Assembly (NCBI GenBank): GCA_964569425.1
Contig: CAZMVD010000054.1
Coordinates: forward strand, 1 to 25,701
Direction: 5' to 3'
Length of the DNA stretch: 25,701 nt
From: JACQXM01 sp964569425
GTDB taxonomy: Bacteria > Planctomycetota > Phycisphaerae > UBA1845
The translations under genes were made by a program, and so were the position numbers. Shown here piece after piece: positions 10,421 through 17,546 of the stretch. The notes under the pieces were generated by a model. It saw nothing but the letters and a program-made list of their open reading frames with translations. It had not been told where the DNA came from and made no database searches. Position 1 is the stretch's first letter. Each line of letters starts with the position of its first letter.

Positions 10421-10762
10421 TCACCCTTCGGCAGGCTCAATGACCGCGGTCATGCTGCCGCAGCACCGCGGCACCCGCCAGTCACGCCCGAAGGTATGGA
10501 TCTGGTCCCGTTTGAGTTCCGCGCGCTCCAGCGTCGTGGTATCGACGATCACCCGCCCCGTGGAATCCACTTCGGCGGCCAGCATCAAGGAATGCTCCCG
10601 CGTGTAACCGAACACGCGGGCGAGCATGCCGATGACGTAGTCAAAGGTATGATCGTCGTCATCCACCAGAATGACATGGTAGGGCGGCAGCCGTTCGGGC
10701 TGCTTTGTTTCCCGCTTCGCCGGTTCGACCACCGGCATCTGACAGATCGTGGATTCGTTCAT
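10421..10762 (-). CDS. ClpS-like adaptor protein, divergent N-degron pocket
   Basis: A 113-residue protein with the ClpS fold: 'PPYHVILVDDDDHTFDYVIGML' (first strand and helix), 'REHSLMLAAEVDSTGRVIV' and 'TLERAELKRDQIHTFGRD'. ClpS delivers N-degron proteins to ClpAP in the cytoplasm. Compared by eye with the E. coli protein, the pocket residues N34, M40 and H66 appear replaced by Asp, Phe and Asp, while D35 is kept. The protein also carries a C-terminal tail with 'PRCCGSMTAVIEPAEG' that E. coli ClpS lacks. It may therefore recognise different substrates or act as a lineage-specific ClpS paralogue. I chose the ATG at 10762 because the frame open further upstream encodes a low-complexity Arg/Gly stretch without family similarity. 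It lies between miaB (104 nt upstream) and the methyltransferase gene. Confidence 0.82.
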   Translation of the reverse strand: MNESTICQMPVVEPAKRETKQPERLPPYHVILVDDDDHTFDYVIGMLARVFGYTREHSLMLAAEVDSTGRVIVDTTTLERAELKRDQIHTFGRDWRVPRCCGSMTAVIEPAEG

Positions 10763-10866
10763 GTCCGGAATGTGTAGCGAAGGTCGCCCCCTTGTGCAAG
10801 AGGCGCCGCCGCCCCTCCTTTCCGCCTCAACCGCAACCGCTCCGCCCGCTGGAACCGAACCGCGCA

Positions 10867-12378
10867 CTAGGCGCTGCGCAGCACCGTCAATGGAAGCAGC
10901 GGGCTGACGCCCAATGGAGACCCGCGACCGCGCACCGACGCTTCAAATAGCGTACCATGCAGTGTCAACGCCGTCGCCGCGGTAATCCGCACGTCGGCCG
11001 TGCATCCAATGTGCTCCGCCTGCCCGGGAAACACCACAATTTCATCCCCGCGCGTGCGACCCACCAACTGGTCGCTTCGCCGCCAGCCGATCTCGTCCCC
11101 GCGCGATTGTTCGGCCTCCTGCGCCTTCATCGCCGCTTTGCTGAAACCCTCCACCAGCACCTGAACGGTCTGACCGATCTTCCGTTGATTGGCCGCCATG
11201 GCAATCCGCTCTTGAACCGAAAGCAACTCCACATTTCGGCGTCGCTTGACATCCTCTGGTACGTCGTCCACCGCCCGCTTCTCTGCCACCGTCCCCGGGC
11301 GTTCAGAGTATTTGAAAACGAAGATATTCTTGAAGCGGCAGCGCTCAATCAGCGCCAGCGATGCTTGATGCTCCTCTTCCGATTCGCCACAAAAACCCAC
11401 AATGAAGTCGCTGGCCACTTGAACGCCGGGTACAAAGTCGCGTGCACGGTCGATAATCTCAATGTACTGCGACACCGAATACTGCCGCCGCATCCGCTGC
11501 AACACCGAATCGCTGCCGCTCTGCACGGGCAGGTGCAGGTATTCGCAAACCTGCGGAACGTCGCGCATCACCTCCAGAATATCGTCCGTGAAATCTCCCG
11601 GATAGTTGGTCACGAAACGCACCCGCTCGATGCCGGGAACCGCGCTGACCCGCGCCAGCAACTCGGAAAACCGAACCGCCCGCCCGCCTTCCTGATGAAC
11701 GTAACTGTTCACCGTCTGACCCAGCAGGGTGATTTCCTTCGCGCCGCGCTCGGCGAGCATCCGCGCCTCGTCCACAATCACCCCCGGCGGACGACTCCGT
11801 TCCGGCCCGCGGGTGAACGGCACCACGCAGAACGTGCAGAACTTGTCGCATCCGCGCTGCACGCGAATGTACGATTGCAATACGCTCTCGCCCGGCGCGG
11901 GATCCCGCGAAAGGTCCAGCGCCTCCATCGAATCGAATTCCAACGCCCGCTGCAGCGGCGTGCTCTTGCGCGACAGCGACTGCGCCAAGGCCACCGCCCG
12001 TGTGCGCCGCTCACGAACTTCTTCGATCAACGCGGGAACCTTGTTCAGCTCTCCCGGTCCGCAAACCAGGTCCACGTGCGGCATCTTCTCAAAAATGCCG
12101 TCGGGATCGCGCTCCGCCATGCACCCGATCACCCCCACCACCATCTCCGGGTTGCGCTGCTTGGGTTTGCGCAACGAGCCGAGCCGCGACAGCACCTTCT
12201 GCTCGGCGTGATCGCGAACGCTGCACGTGTTGATCAGCACCACGTCCGCCGACTTCATGTCGGACACCGACTCGTAGCCAAGGGCGCGCAGCCTGCCCAG
12301 CACGAGCTCGCTGTCGAGCACGTTCATTTGGCACCCCATCGTCTCCAGATAGACGGTCTTTCCCGGACAATCCGCCAT
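10867..12378 (-). CDS. miaB: tRNA-2-methylthio-N6-dimethylallyladenosine synthase MiaB
   Basis: A 503-residue radical SAM methylthiotransferase that adds a methylthio group at C2 of i6A37 in tRNAs reading UNN codons. The N-terminal UPF0004 domain has its three cluster cysteines, C16 in 'TMGCQMN', C52 in 'NTCSVRDHAEQK' and C86 in 'GCMAERDPDG'. The radical SAM cluster is C177-x3-C181-x2-C184 in 'RGCDKFCTFCVVPFTRG', typical of MiaB rather than of RimO or MtaB. A C-terminal TRAM domain for tRNA binding follows ('TVQVLVEGFSK', then 'GRTRGDEIVVFPG'). It is slightly longer than the E. coli enzyme (474). I chose the ATG at 12378 ('MADCPGKTVYLET'); the frame is open to 12459 but that stretch shows no family similarity. 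It is the first gene of the minus-strand cluster with clpS-like and methyltransferase genes. Confidence 0.95.
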   Translation of the reverse strand: MADCPGKTVYLETMGCQMNVLDSELVLGRLRALGYESVSDMKSADVVLINTCSVRDHAEQKVLSRLGSLRKPKQRNPEMVVGVIGCMAERDPDGIFEKMPHVDLVCGPGELNKVPALIEEVRERRTRAVALAQSLSRKSTPLQRALEFDSMEALDLSRDPAPGESVLQSYIRVQRGCDKFCTFCVVPFTRGPERSRPPGVIVDEARMLAERGAKEITLLGQTVNSYVHQEGGRAVRFSELLARVSAVPGIERVRFVTNYPGDFTDDILEVMRDVPQVCEYLHLPVQSGSDSVLQRMRRQYSVSQYIEIIDRARDFVPGVQVASDFIVGFCGESEEEHQASLALIERCRFKNIFVFKYSERPGTVAEKRAVDDVPEDVKRRRNVELLSVQERIAMAANQRKIGQTVQVLVEGFSKAAMKAQEAEQSRGDEIGWRRSDQLVGRTRGDEIVVFPGQAEHIGCTADVRITAATALTLHGTLFEASVRGRGSPLGVSPLLPLTVLRSA

Positions 12379-12834
12379 GTAAATTACACCCGGCGCAGAG
12401 CAAGTGCCGCCCGCGCGGCCATCGCGACCCATTGTAGGTGCTGGCACCATCGCCGCCAATCACCGGCGCTGTATCAGGGACTTGGCACATCCTTCATCAC
12501 CCCTGCTCCAGGTACCGCCGCGCACAGGTAGCGGGAAGAGCGTGCGATTTTCCATGGCGAACTCGCGCGTGTCGGAATCCGAGTGCGATCCTGCGCTCCA
12601 CTGTCAAACGTGGAGTGTCGGCGCCGGTTCCGGCAGGCGTCCGAGTTGCCCCAATCCGGTTTTCGATAGACCTCTCGGCCCTGTCCGGCAACGCCAGAAC
12701 ACGACTTCGTCTACGCGACGCGCATGCCCAGAAATCCTGTCCTAATCTTGGACGCGAACCCAGGCCCTGCCGGGCGCTGACGCTTACGAACGAAGGACTG
12801 CCCCCTTGTGAAATCGACTGGACTCGTAACGTCC

Positions 12835-12840
12835 TATAAT
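12835..12840 (+). promoter_or_regulatory. Perfect -10 hexamer TATAAT
   Basis: A perfect TATAAT lies 280 nt before the LolA-like start codon in otherwise GC-rich DNA. The best upstream partner is TCGACT (12814-12819, four of six matches to TTGACA) with a short 15-nt spacer. A long leader or a small RNA could begin here, or it may be a chance match. Confidence 0.35.
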
Positions 12841-12901
12841 ATTCTGTCCGATAATTCCAGTGCGGGTGACATGAATAACTGACGCGGACCTAGCACAAAC
12901 G

Positions 12902-12917
12902 TGTTTCGCGCGAAACA
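12902..12917. promoter_or_regulatory. 16-bp perfect palindrome, parS-like
   Basis: TGTTTCGCGCGAAACA is a perfect 16-bp inverted repeat. The canonical bacterial parS site is TGTTTCACGTGAAACA, so only the symmetric inner pair (A to G, T to C) differs. It could bind a ParB/Noc-type protein, or be an operator for an unrelated dimeric repressor of the LolA-like operon. No parA/parB gene or replication origin is visible in this window. Confidence 0.5.
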
Positions 12918-13119
12918 AGCTTGCGCCTACCGCCTCCGGCGGACCTTCGGTTCTCCGACCGACGGGCGCCTCCAGACCTGATACCGTTCGCCACCCACCC
13001 CACATGATCCCCAGGCGATGCTCACGTGTTTGCACCACCGCCGGCCGATAGTTGCGAAAACGCCGGTACGCCCGTACGGTGGCACGGACACTCGCGAATT
13101 CCGAACGGGAGATAGCAGA

Positions 13120-13848
13120 ATGAGGGCAGGTAGGAGAACATCGCCGTGGTATATGGCGGCCGGATTGGTGTTGGCGGCGTCCGTGGGCCGGGCGGAAGAT
13201 GCACCAACGCTGGCGGCGGTCGAGGAAAAACTGATCTCCAACTGGAGTGCCGTTCGATCAGTCGTTGCCCGGATGACCGTCGACTCGCTGGTCACGCTTC
13301 CCAACGGCTCTTCAACCATCAAGAGCGAGGGAACCTATGAGCTGCTCAAGGACGGCACCGCACGATTCATGCGCTGGGAGATGTGCACCAAGTCGCGCAG
13401 TGTGATTGACGAAAAGGAAACGCTTTCGGAATCCACCAACCTCACCATCACCGACGGTGTGGAGATTCAGGGACTGGTGGAACGCGGCGACCGCACGATG
13501 GCCGTCAAGCTCCCCTGGGCGGAGTCGCTGCACCTCGATCCGACGGCGCTGATGGCCGACCTGCGAACCTACGCCGACGTGAAGTACGTCGGCGCCGACA
13601 CCATCGATGGACAGGCCGTCTACGTCATCGAGGGACGCTCGCGCGACCCCAGCAACCCCATTGCGCGAACCGTGTATGCGTTTGCCTGGGACACCGGTTT
13701 GCTGCTGCGCAAGAGCGCCTACAGCGCCGACGAGCGCACTTACACCATCCAGGAATTGTCCGAGGTCAAACTGAACAGCGACATTCCGCGCGACAGGTTT
13801 GTGTTCGTGATTCCCGAAGGCGCGCAACTCGCGAACTTCCGGCGCTGA
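13120..13848 (+). CDS. Exported LolA-like protein
   Basis: A 242-residue protein with a signal peptide ('WYMAAGLVLAASVGRAED', cleavage probably after 'GRA' near residue 24). The mature part alternates strands in the manner of the LolA/LolB-like fold: 'SVVARMTVDSLVTLPNGSSTIKSEGTYELLKDGTARFMRWEM', then 'VKYVGADTIDGQAVYVIEGRS', and finally 'TGLLLRKSAYSADERTYTIQELSEVKLNSDIPRDRFVFVIPEGA'. The final 'D-x-F-x-F-x-x-P-x-G' is a common ending in LolA-like proteins. It probably binds a lipid or hydrophobic ligand in the periplasm, but many members of this fold are uncharacterised. I chose the ATG at 13120, which has GGGAG 8 nt upstream and starts a good signal peptide. The SMR-like gene follows 41 nt downstream. 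Confidence 0.78.
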   Translation: MRAGRRTSPWYMAAGLVLAASVGRAEDAPTLAAVEEKLISNWSAVRSVVARMTVDSLVTLPNGSSTIKSEGTYELLKDGTARFMRWEMCTKSRSVIDEKETLSESTNLTITDGVEIQGLVERGDRTMAVKLPWAESLHLDPTALMADLRTYADVKYVGADTIDGQAVYVIEGRSRDPSNPIARTVYAFAWDTGLLLRKSAYSADERTYTIQELSEVKLNSDIPRDRFVFVIPEGAQLANFRR

Positions 13849-13889
13849 CGCGGCGCGTGGCCGGGCGCCGCGCAACAAGAGGAACCCCC

Positions 13890-14291
13890 ATGAAATACGT
13901 CGCATCCTTGCTGGTGGCGCTGGTGCTGAACGCCTGTGCCAACCTGTTGATGAAAGTCGGCATGAAGGCGCCGCAGGAAGCCGGCGGCATACTCAAGGAC
14001 GGGCTGCCCGCCGCGCTGCGCACCGTGCTGGGCAGCACCACCCTGATGTTCGGGCTGGCGTGTTTCGCACTTAACGCGGCGTTCTACATGTACGCCCTGC
14101 AGAGCCGCGCGCTCAAGATCAGCCTGGCCTACCCGATCATGGTGGGCGGCGGATTTGCGCTGATCGCAACGATCGCCTGGCTACATCCGGCACTCGCGGA
14201 GCGGCTGACCCCGCGGCAGATGGTCGGCGTGGCGCTGGTGCTGGTGGGCATCGTGCTGATCGCCTCACAAATGGACGGAGCGCCGGCATGA
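13890..14291 (+). CDS. Small multidrug-resistance-fold membrane protein (EamA/SMR-like) without Glu14
   Basis: A 133-residue protein with four predicted membrane helices (about 3-22, 50-70, 78-97, 110-127), the size and layout of the SMR family. The helix-1 tail 'ANLLMKVGMK' and helix-3 'LAYPIMVGGGFALIATIAWL' match SMR signatures (EmrE 'TTLMK' and 'IAYAIWSGVG'). The proton- and substrate-binding glutamate of EmrE (E14) aligns with Asn14 here. It is therefore unlikely to be a classical cation/proton antiporter and is closer in type to ArnE/ArnF-like lipid-carrier flippases or small EamA proteins. AGAGGA lies about 6 nt before the ATG. The stop overlaps the start of the MOSC gene by 4 bp, indicating coupling. 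Confidence 0.8.
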   Translation: MKYVASLLVALVLNACANLLMKVGMKAPQEAGGILKDGLPAALRTVLGSTTLMFGLACFALNAAFYMYALQSRALKISLAYPIMVGGGFALIATIAWLHPALAERLTPRQMVGVALVLVGIVLIASQMDGAPA

Positions 14292-14746
14292 GCGGGCCAC
14301 CGAAACAGATCCACGGAATGTTGCGCGCGATTGCCCGTCGCCCGACCGACGGCGAGCCGATGGTGGAGGTCTCGACGGCCGAATTGGTGCCAGGCCGTGG
14401 CATCACATCGGAAAACCGCAAGCCGGGACCGCGAGAAGTCACGCTGCTGTCTGTCGAGTCGTGGCGCAATGCCTGCCAGGATCTGGGCACCGATTTGCCC
14501 TGGTATTTGCGCCGCGCCAACCTGTTGATCGAGGGCGTGGATCTGGCTGCGGCGATCGGCGCCGAGCTGCGCGTCGGCGCTGTGCGGCTGAAAGTCCACG
14601 GCGAAACGCGGCCCTGCGGCATCATGGATCAACAGCAGGACGGACTCAAACAGGCCTTGATCCCCCAGTGCCGTGGGGGCGTACACGCCCAGGTGCTCGA
14701 AGGCGGTGTGATCCGCGTGGGCGATGCGGTCGAACGGATCGAATAA
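14288..14746 (+). CDS. MOSC-domain protein
   Basis: A 152-residue stand-alone MOSC domain, the beta-barrel module first described at the C-terminus of molybdenum cofactor sulfurases. The core is 'RRANLLIEGVDLAAAIGAELRVGAVRLKVHGETRPCGIMD', with the conserved cysteine C110 in the R-P-C motif. It is followed by 'GGVHAQVLEGGVIRVGDAVE', the usual closing of the domain. Stand-alone MOSC proteins are thought to handle sulfur transfer or reduce N-hydroxylated compounds using molybdenum cofactor; the actual substrate here is unknown. The ATG overlaps the stop of the SMR-like gene (ATGA), so the two are coupled. The alpha/beta hydrolase gene begins 90 nt further on. Confidence 0.88.
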   Translation: MSGPPKQIHGMLRAIARRPTDGEPMVEVSTAELVPGRGITSENRKPGPREVTLLSVESWRNACQDLGTDLPWYLRRANLLIEGVDLAAAIGAELRVGAVRLKVHGETRPCGIMDQQQDGLKQALIPQCRGGVHAQVLEGGVIRVGDAVERIE

Positions 14747-14836
14747 GTGCGCGCCGGCGCTTGCGCGGCGGTCCCGCCGAAAGCCGCATCCTTGGTCGGT
14801 GCCGAGTACTGGCACCATCGTTGAAGGTCACCCACG

Positions 14837-15730
14837 ATGGAAACGCAGCGCTCCGACGGCACCACTCGGGCGTCGCCGGATTCCGTTCATCGCTCGCCGG
14901 CGCGCCGGATCAAGCGACTGGCCGTCATCATACTGGTCACCTATGCGGGGGTGTGCGTGCTCGTAGGCTGGTTTCAGGCGCGGCTGATCTACTTTCCCTC
15001 GGGCCACCTCCATTCCACACCGGCCGACGTGGGCCTGGCCTATGAGGAAGTGACCCTGCACGCGGACGATGGCGTAGCCCTGAGCGCATGGGCGGTCTCA
15101 GCCCCACAGTCACGAGGCACGGTCATCTTTTGCCACGGCAACGCGGGCAACATCGCCGACCGCCTGACGGCCATCCGGCTGCTGGCGGGCATGGGTGTCA
15201 ACGTATTGGCATTCGATTATCGCGGCTACGGGCGCAGCGCGGGCTCGCCCGACGAGCAGGGCACTTATCGCGATGCCGACGCGGCGTGGCGCTACGTGGT
15301 AGAAACGCGCGGCGAGCCGGCGGAGCGCGTGGTGCTGTTCGGCGAATCGCTGGGCGGCGCGGTGGCCATCGAACTGGCCTCGCGCCGCCGGGTTGGCGCA
15401 CTGATCGTGGAAGCCACGTTCACCAGCCTGGTCGACGTCGCGCAACAGCATTATCCCTTGCTGCCGGTCGGGCTACTGCTGCGGCACCGGTACCCCTCTC
15501 TCGAACGAGTTTCCGCGATTGACTGTCCCAAACTCTTTATTCACGCGCGCGATGACGAAATGATCCCGTTCGCCATGGCGCAGCGACTTTATGAAGCGGC
15601 GCCGCCGCCGAAAAACTTTCTGGAAACCCCCGGCGGCCACAACACCGGCGGCTTCACCTACGGTCCCGATTACGCGCAAAAGGTGGCCGAGTTCCTCGCA
15701 GAAGTCCTACCGACTCGAACGGCTGATTAG
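14837..15730 (+). CDS. Membrane-anchored alpha/beta hydrolase (BEM46/ABHD13-like)
   Basis: A 297-residue serine hydrolase with one N-terminal membrane helix (about 28-46) after a basic stretch, so the catalytic domain is probably anchored at the inner membrane. The oxyanion motif is 'FCHGNAGN' (98-105). The nucleophile is Ser171 in GESLGG, the acid is in 'HARDDEMIP' (Asp239 or Asp240) and the histidine is His268 in 'GGHNTG'. 'LAFDYRGYGRSAGSPDEQGTYRDADAAW' is strongly characteristic of the BEM46/ABHD13/ABHD17 group, whose substrates include thioesters and lipids. The substrate here cannot be named. The start codon ATG follows 'GGTCACCCACG', a modest ribosome binding site. It is the last gene of the 13120-15730 series. 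Confidence 0.9.
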   Translation: METQRSDGTTRASPDSVHRSPARRIKRLAVIILVTYAGVCVLVGWFQARLIYFPSGHLHSTPADVGLAYEEVTLHADDGVALSAWAVSAPQSRGTVIFCHGNAGNIADRLTAIRLLAGMGVNVLAFDYRGYGRSAGSPDEQGTYRDADAAWRYVVETRGEPAERVVLFGESLGGAVAIELASRRRVGALIVEATFTSLVDVAQQHYPLLPVGLLLRHRYPSLERVSAIDCPKLFIHARDDEMIPFAMAQRLYEAAPPPKNFLETPGGHNTGGFTYGPDYAQKVAEFLAEVLPTRTAD

Positions 15731-16072
15731 CCCGCGAGGCGTATTCTCGATCTGGCACCCCTTCAGGCAGCGCGCCAATGGCCCTCGCCCAGGCTCCCGC
15801 GAGCTTGGTTGTCCGGCGATGATGAATCATCGACGCTGCTCGTTCACAGAGTCATCCTTCACTGCGTATCGCTGACGGGCCGGGAATGTCCTATCCAGGA
15901 CCAATCGGCAGCACCACGCCCAAGCTGCTCCAGGTGGCCGGGTGTTGCGAGCCAAGAGCCCGTCGGCAAGAATTACCAACGGGAGGGTCATGGTCGTTAA
16001 GGGGTCCGCCGAGGAAGGACCGCCCGCCCGGTTCGCTTTGAGGAGAGGCCAAAGAGAGCTTGAGGGTAACGC
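15731..16072. other. Intergenic region before the HEPN-like gene
   Basis: This 342-bp spacer has no credible gene. It contains an inverted repeat CGATGAT-GA-ATCATCG (15817-15832), which could be an operator, and ends in a purine-rich ribosome binding site (GAGGG at 16062-16066). The flanking composition changes here toward lower GC on the right. Confidence 0.55.
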
Positions 16073-16981
16073 ATGAATGTCTCGTACATGGTAGGACAGA
16101 TGGCGGAATCCAATGCAAAGATCGACCAGCTTGCGCGAGGCCTCTCGTCGTTTCAAAAGCAAAGAGAGGAAGCGACCCGGATCGCCCGGGGCATTGAGGC
16201 GATGACTGTCCGGTTCTCGTCGCCCTTCGAGAAGTTAGTCTTGCAGGATCGGTTGTGGACGTACTTCCCGAAGGTGGGTGAGTTCCGCGCTCGAGTGGTT
16301 GCGTGGCTCGAGCGTAGCCAGAAAGACCACATGTTGATCTCGGCCGAACTGCCCAAACGGGGCTGGTACTTAAGCGGCCGAGAGCCATGCACGCTCACGG
16401 ACAGATTGGCGAAGGCCGTACGAAAGGAAGAGTGGGACACGGTCGATCAGGAGATGATGGAACACCTGCCTCAGTTCGAAATGAACCCATTGCGGGCGTG
16501 GCTGGTGCAAGAGGGCGTTCCTGATTACTGCATCGCCCGACTGTATCGGTTCTTGAAGCACCACACTGAGGGGAACTACGAGGAGGCAACCTACCTTGGC
16601 GTTCCGTTGCTGGATGAGATCGCGAAGCACTTATACGGCGGGAAGACATTCACGACCAAGAGGACCAGCCAAAAGCGCAGCAACCAGTCGAAGCCGGAAC
16701 TGGCGTTTAAGACGTCCTCCGGGCCGGACTTGGAGAGCTACTGCGAGTCCTTCGTGCAGACCTTTGGATCACTTCAAGAAGATCCCGACGACAAGTCATT
16801 GGCTGACGAGAACTACTGGAACCGCCATGCAATCGTTCATGGTTTGATGCGGCGGGCGATGGGAGTCAAGGACTCGGCGAAGTGTCTGATGGCGATGAAA
16901 TTTCTCTTCTTTGCTCGTAAGGAAGACGAAACTACAGACGGTTCCGATGCGAGCGAACCAGATTCCAAAACGGTTCCATGA
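16073..16981 (+). CDS. Orphan protein with C-terminal HEPN-like R-x4-H motif
   Basis: A 302-residue soluble protein whose family I cannot name. An N-terminal helix with coiled-coil character (about 10-45) is followed by a mainly helical region with 'LPKRGWYLSG' (94-102). A charged linker lies near 190-215. The C-terminal segment 'ENYWNRHAIVHGLMRRAMG' (246-264) contains R251-x4-H256, the pattern of HEPN ribonucleases, with the helix 'DSAKCLMAMKFLFFA' after it. Many uncharacterised and abortive-infection-type proteins end with a similar N-R-H-x3-H-G segment. An RNase or toxin role is therefore possible but unproven. GAGGG lies 6 nt before the ATG. Codon third positions are visibly less GC-rich than in neighbouring genes and spacers flank it on both sides, which suggests horizontal acquisition. 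Confidence 0.72.
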   Translation: MNVSYMVGQMAESNAKIDQLARGLSSFQKQREEATRIARGIEAMTVRFSSPFEKLVLQDRLWTYFPKVGEFRARVVAWLERSQKDHMLISAELPKRGWYLSGREPCTLTDRLAKAVRKEEWDTVDQEMMEHLPQFEMNPLRAWLVQEGVPDYCIARLYRFLKHHTEGNYEEATYLGVPLLDEIAKHLYGGKTFTTKRTSQKRSNQSKPELAFKTSSGPDLESYCESFVQTFGSLQEDPDDKSLADENYWNRHAIVHGLMRRAMGVKDSAKCLMAMKFLFFARKEDETTDGSDASEPDSKTVP

Positions 16982-17546
16982 AGTGAGCCAGTCCTCTTTC
17001 GGGCCGCGTCGATGTAGTGTTTCAGACGAAAATTGAGTTATCCGCCGGGGCGGGGTTGGCGGCGGGGGGCGGGGCGCGGTATGGTCGCGGGTGGCTGCCC
17101 GGTGGGCGCGTGGGCAGCGCGGCGACGCCGCGCAGGAAGTCACCGTTTTCGTGTCCGGTTCCACCTCGTCCTTCATGACTCTTCCGGACGGGACGTTCAC
17201 CACCCAATCGATGAGCGTCACCATCCTATGCACGTTCCCGGACAATGGGTCCGCCACCGTACCCGCAATGTTCCTAGCCCGGATGTCGGTGCCGGTGACC
17301 TCATTCACACTGACACGGCAGCGAAACAAGGATATCAACGTGCCGCTGCGGCGTACCGGAGGCACGGGCGTACTGTTCATACAGGGATCCACCTCAGTTT
17401 CGCGTAGTTTCTTTGATTCCGAGTTCTGAGGGCCGACCCATAGTGAAAAGACCCGATCGCAAGACCGGAATCCCGGATGGCGGACTTGGGAGGGTGGGTG
17501 ACCGCAGGCAAAACGGAGCCTGCGCACGCCGCGCGGCATCGAGGGA
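16982..17546. other. Intergenic region with G-rich tract, hairpins and ambiguous open frames
   Basis: This 565-bp spacer holds a G-quadruplex-like tract (17047-17074) and two adjacent hairpins (17094-17118 and 17117-17133). A stretch from about 17137 to 17429 is open on both strands. The plus-strand frame from GTG 17091 gives 112 residues with strand-like composition. The minus-strand frame from ATG 17380 has AGGTGG 8 nt upstream but then runs into the neighbouring gene. The two frames share their third codon positions, so composition cannot decide between them. It may be a gene remnant. Confidence 0.4.
17047..17074 (+). other. Potential G-quadruplex tract
   Basis: Four G-runs (4, 4, 6 and 4 guanines) are separated by loops of 1, 8 and 1 nt. 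This fits an intramolecular G-quadruplex pattern on the plus strand, downstream of the HEPN-like gene. Confidence 0.5.

Larger units (their letters stand above)
12379..13119. other. Long divergent intergenic region
   Basis: This is a 741-bp spacer between miaB and the LolA-like gene, unusually long for this window. It contains a stem CTCCAC (12596-12601) with GTGGAG (12610-12615), a perfect TATAAT at 12835-12840 and a 16-bp palindrome at 12902-12917. There is also a GTACG-CC-CGTAC hairpin-like repeat near 13067-13078. Short open frames here lack ribosome binding sites or plausible composition. It must contain the control regions of both flanking operons. Confidence 0.6.

Noticed and set aside
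12379..12459. N-terminal extension of MiaB to 12459
   Set aside because: The extra 27 residues have no similarity to MiaB, which normally starts just before the first cysteine motif.
10957..12531. Plus-strand open frame of 524 codons opposite miaB
   Set aside because: His/Arg-rich antisense translation; miaB has all cluster cysteines on the minus strand.
15809..16000. Small plus-strand frame in the spacer before the HEPN-like gene
   Set aside because: No ribosome binding site, no similarity and unusual composition.
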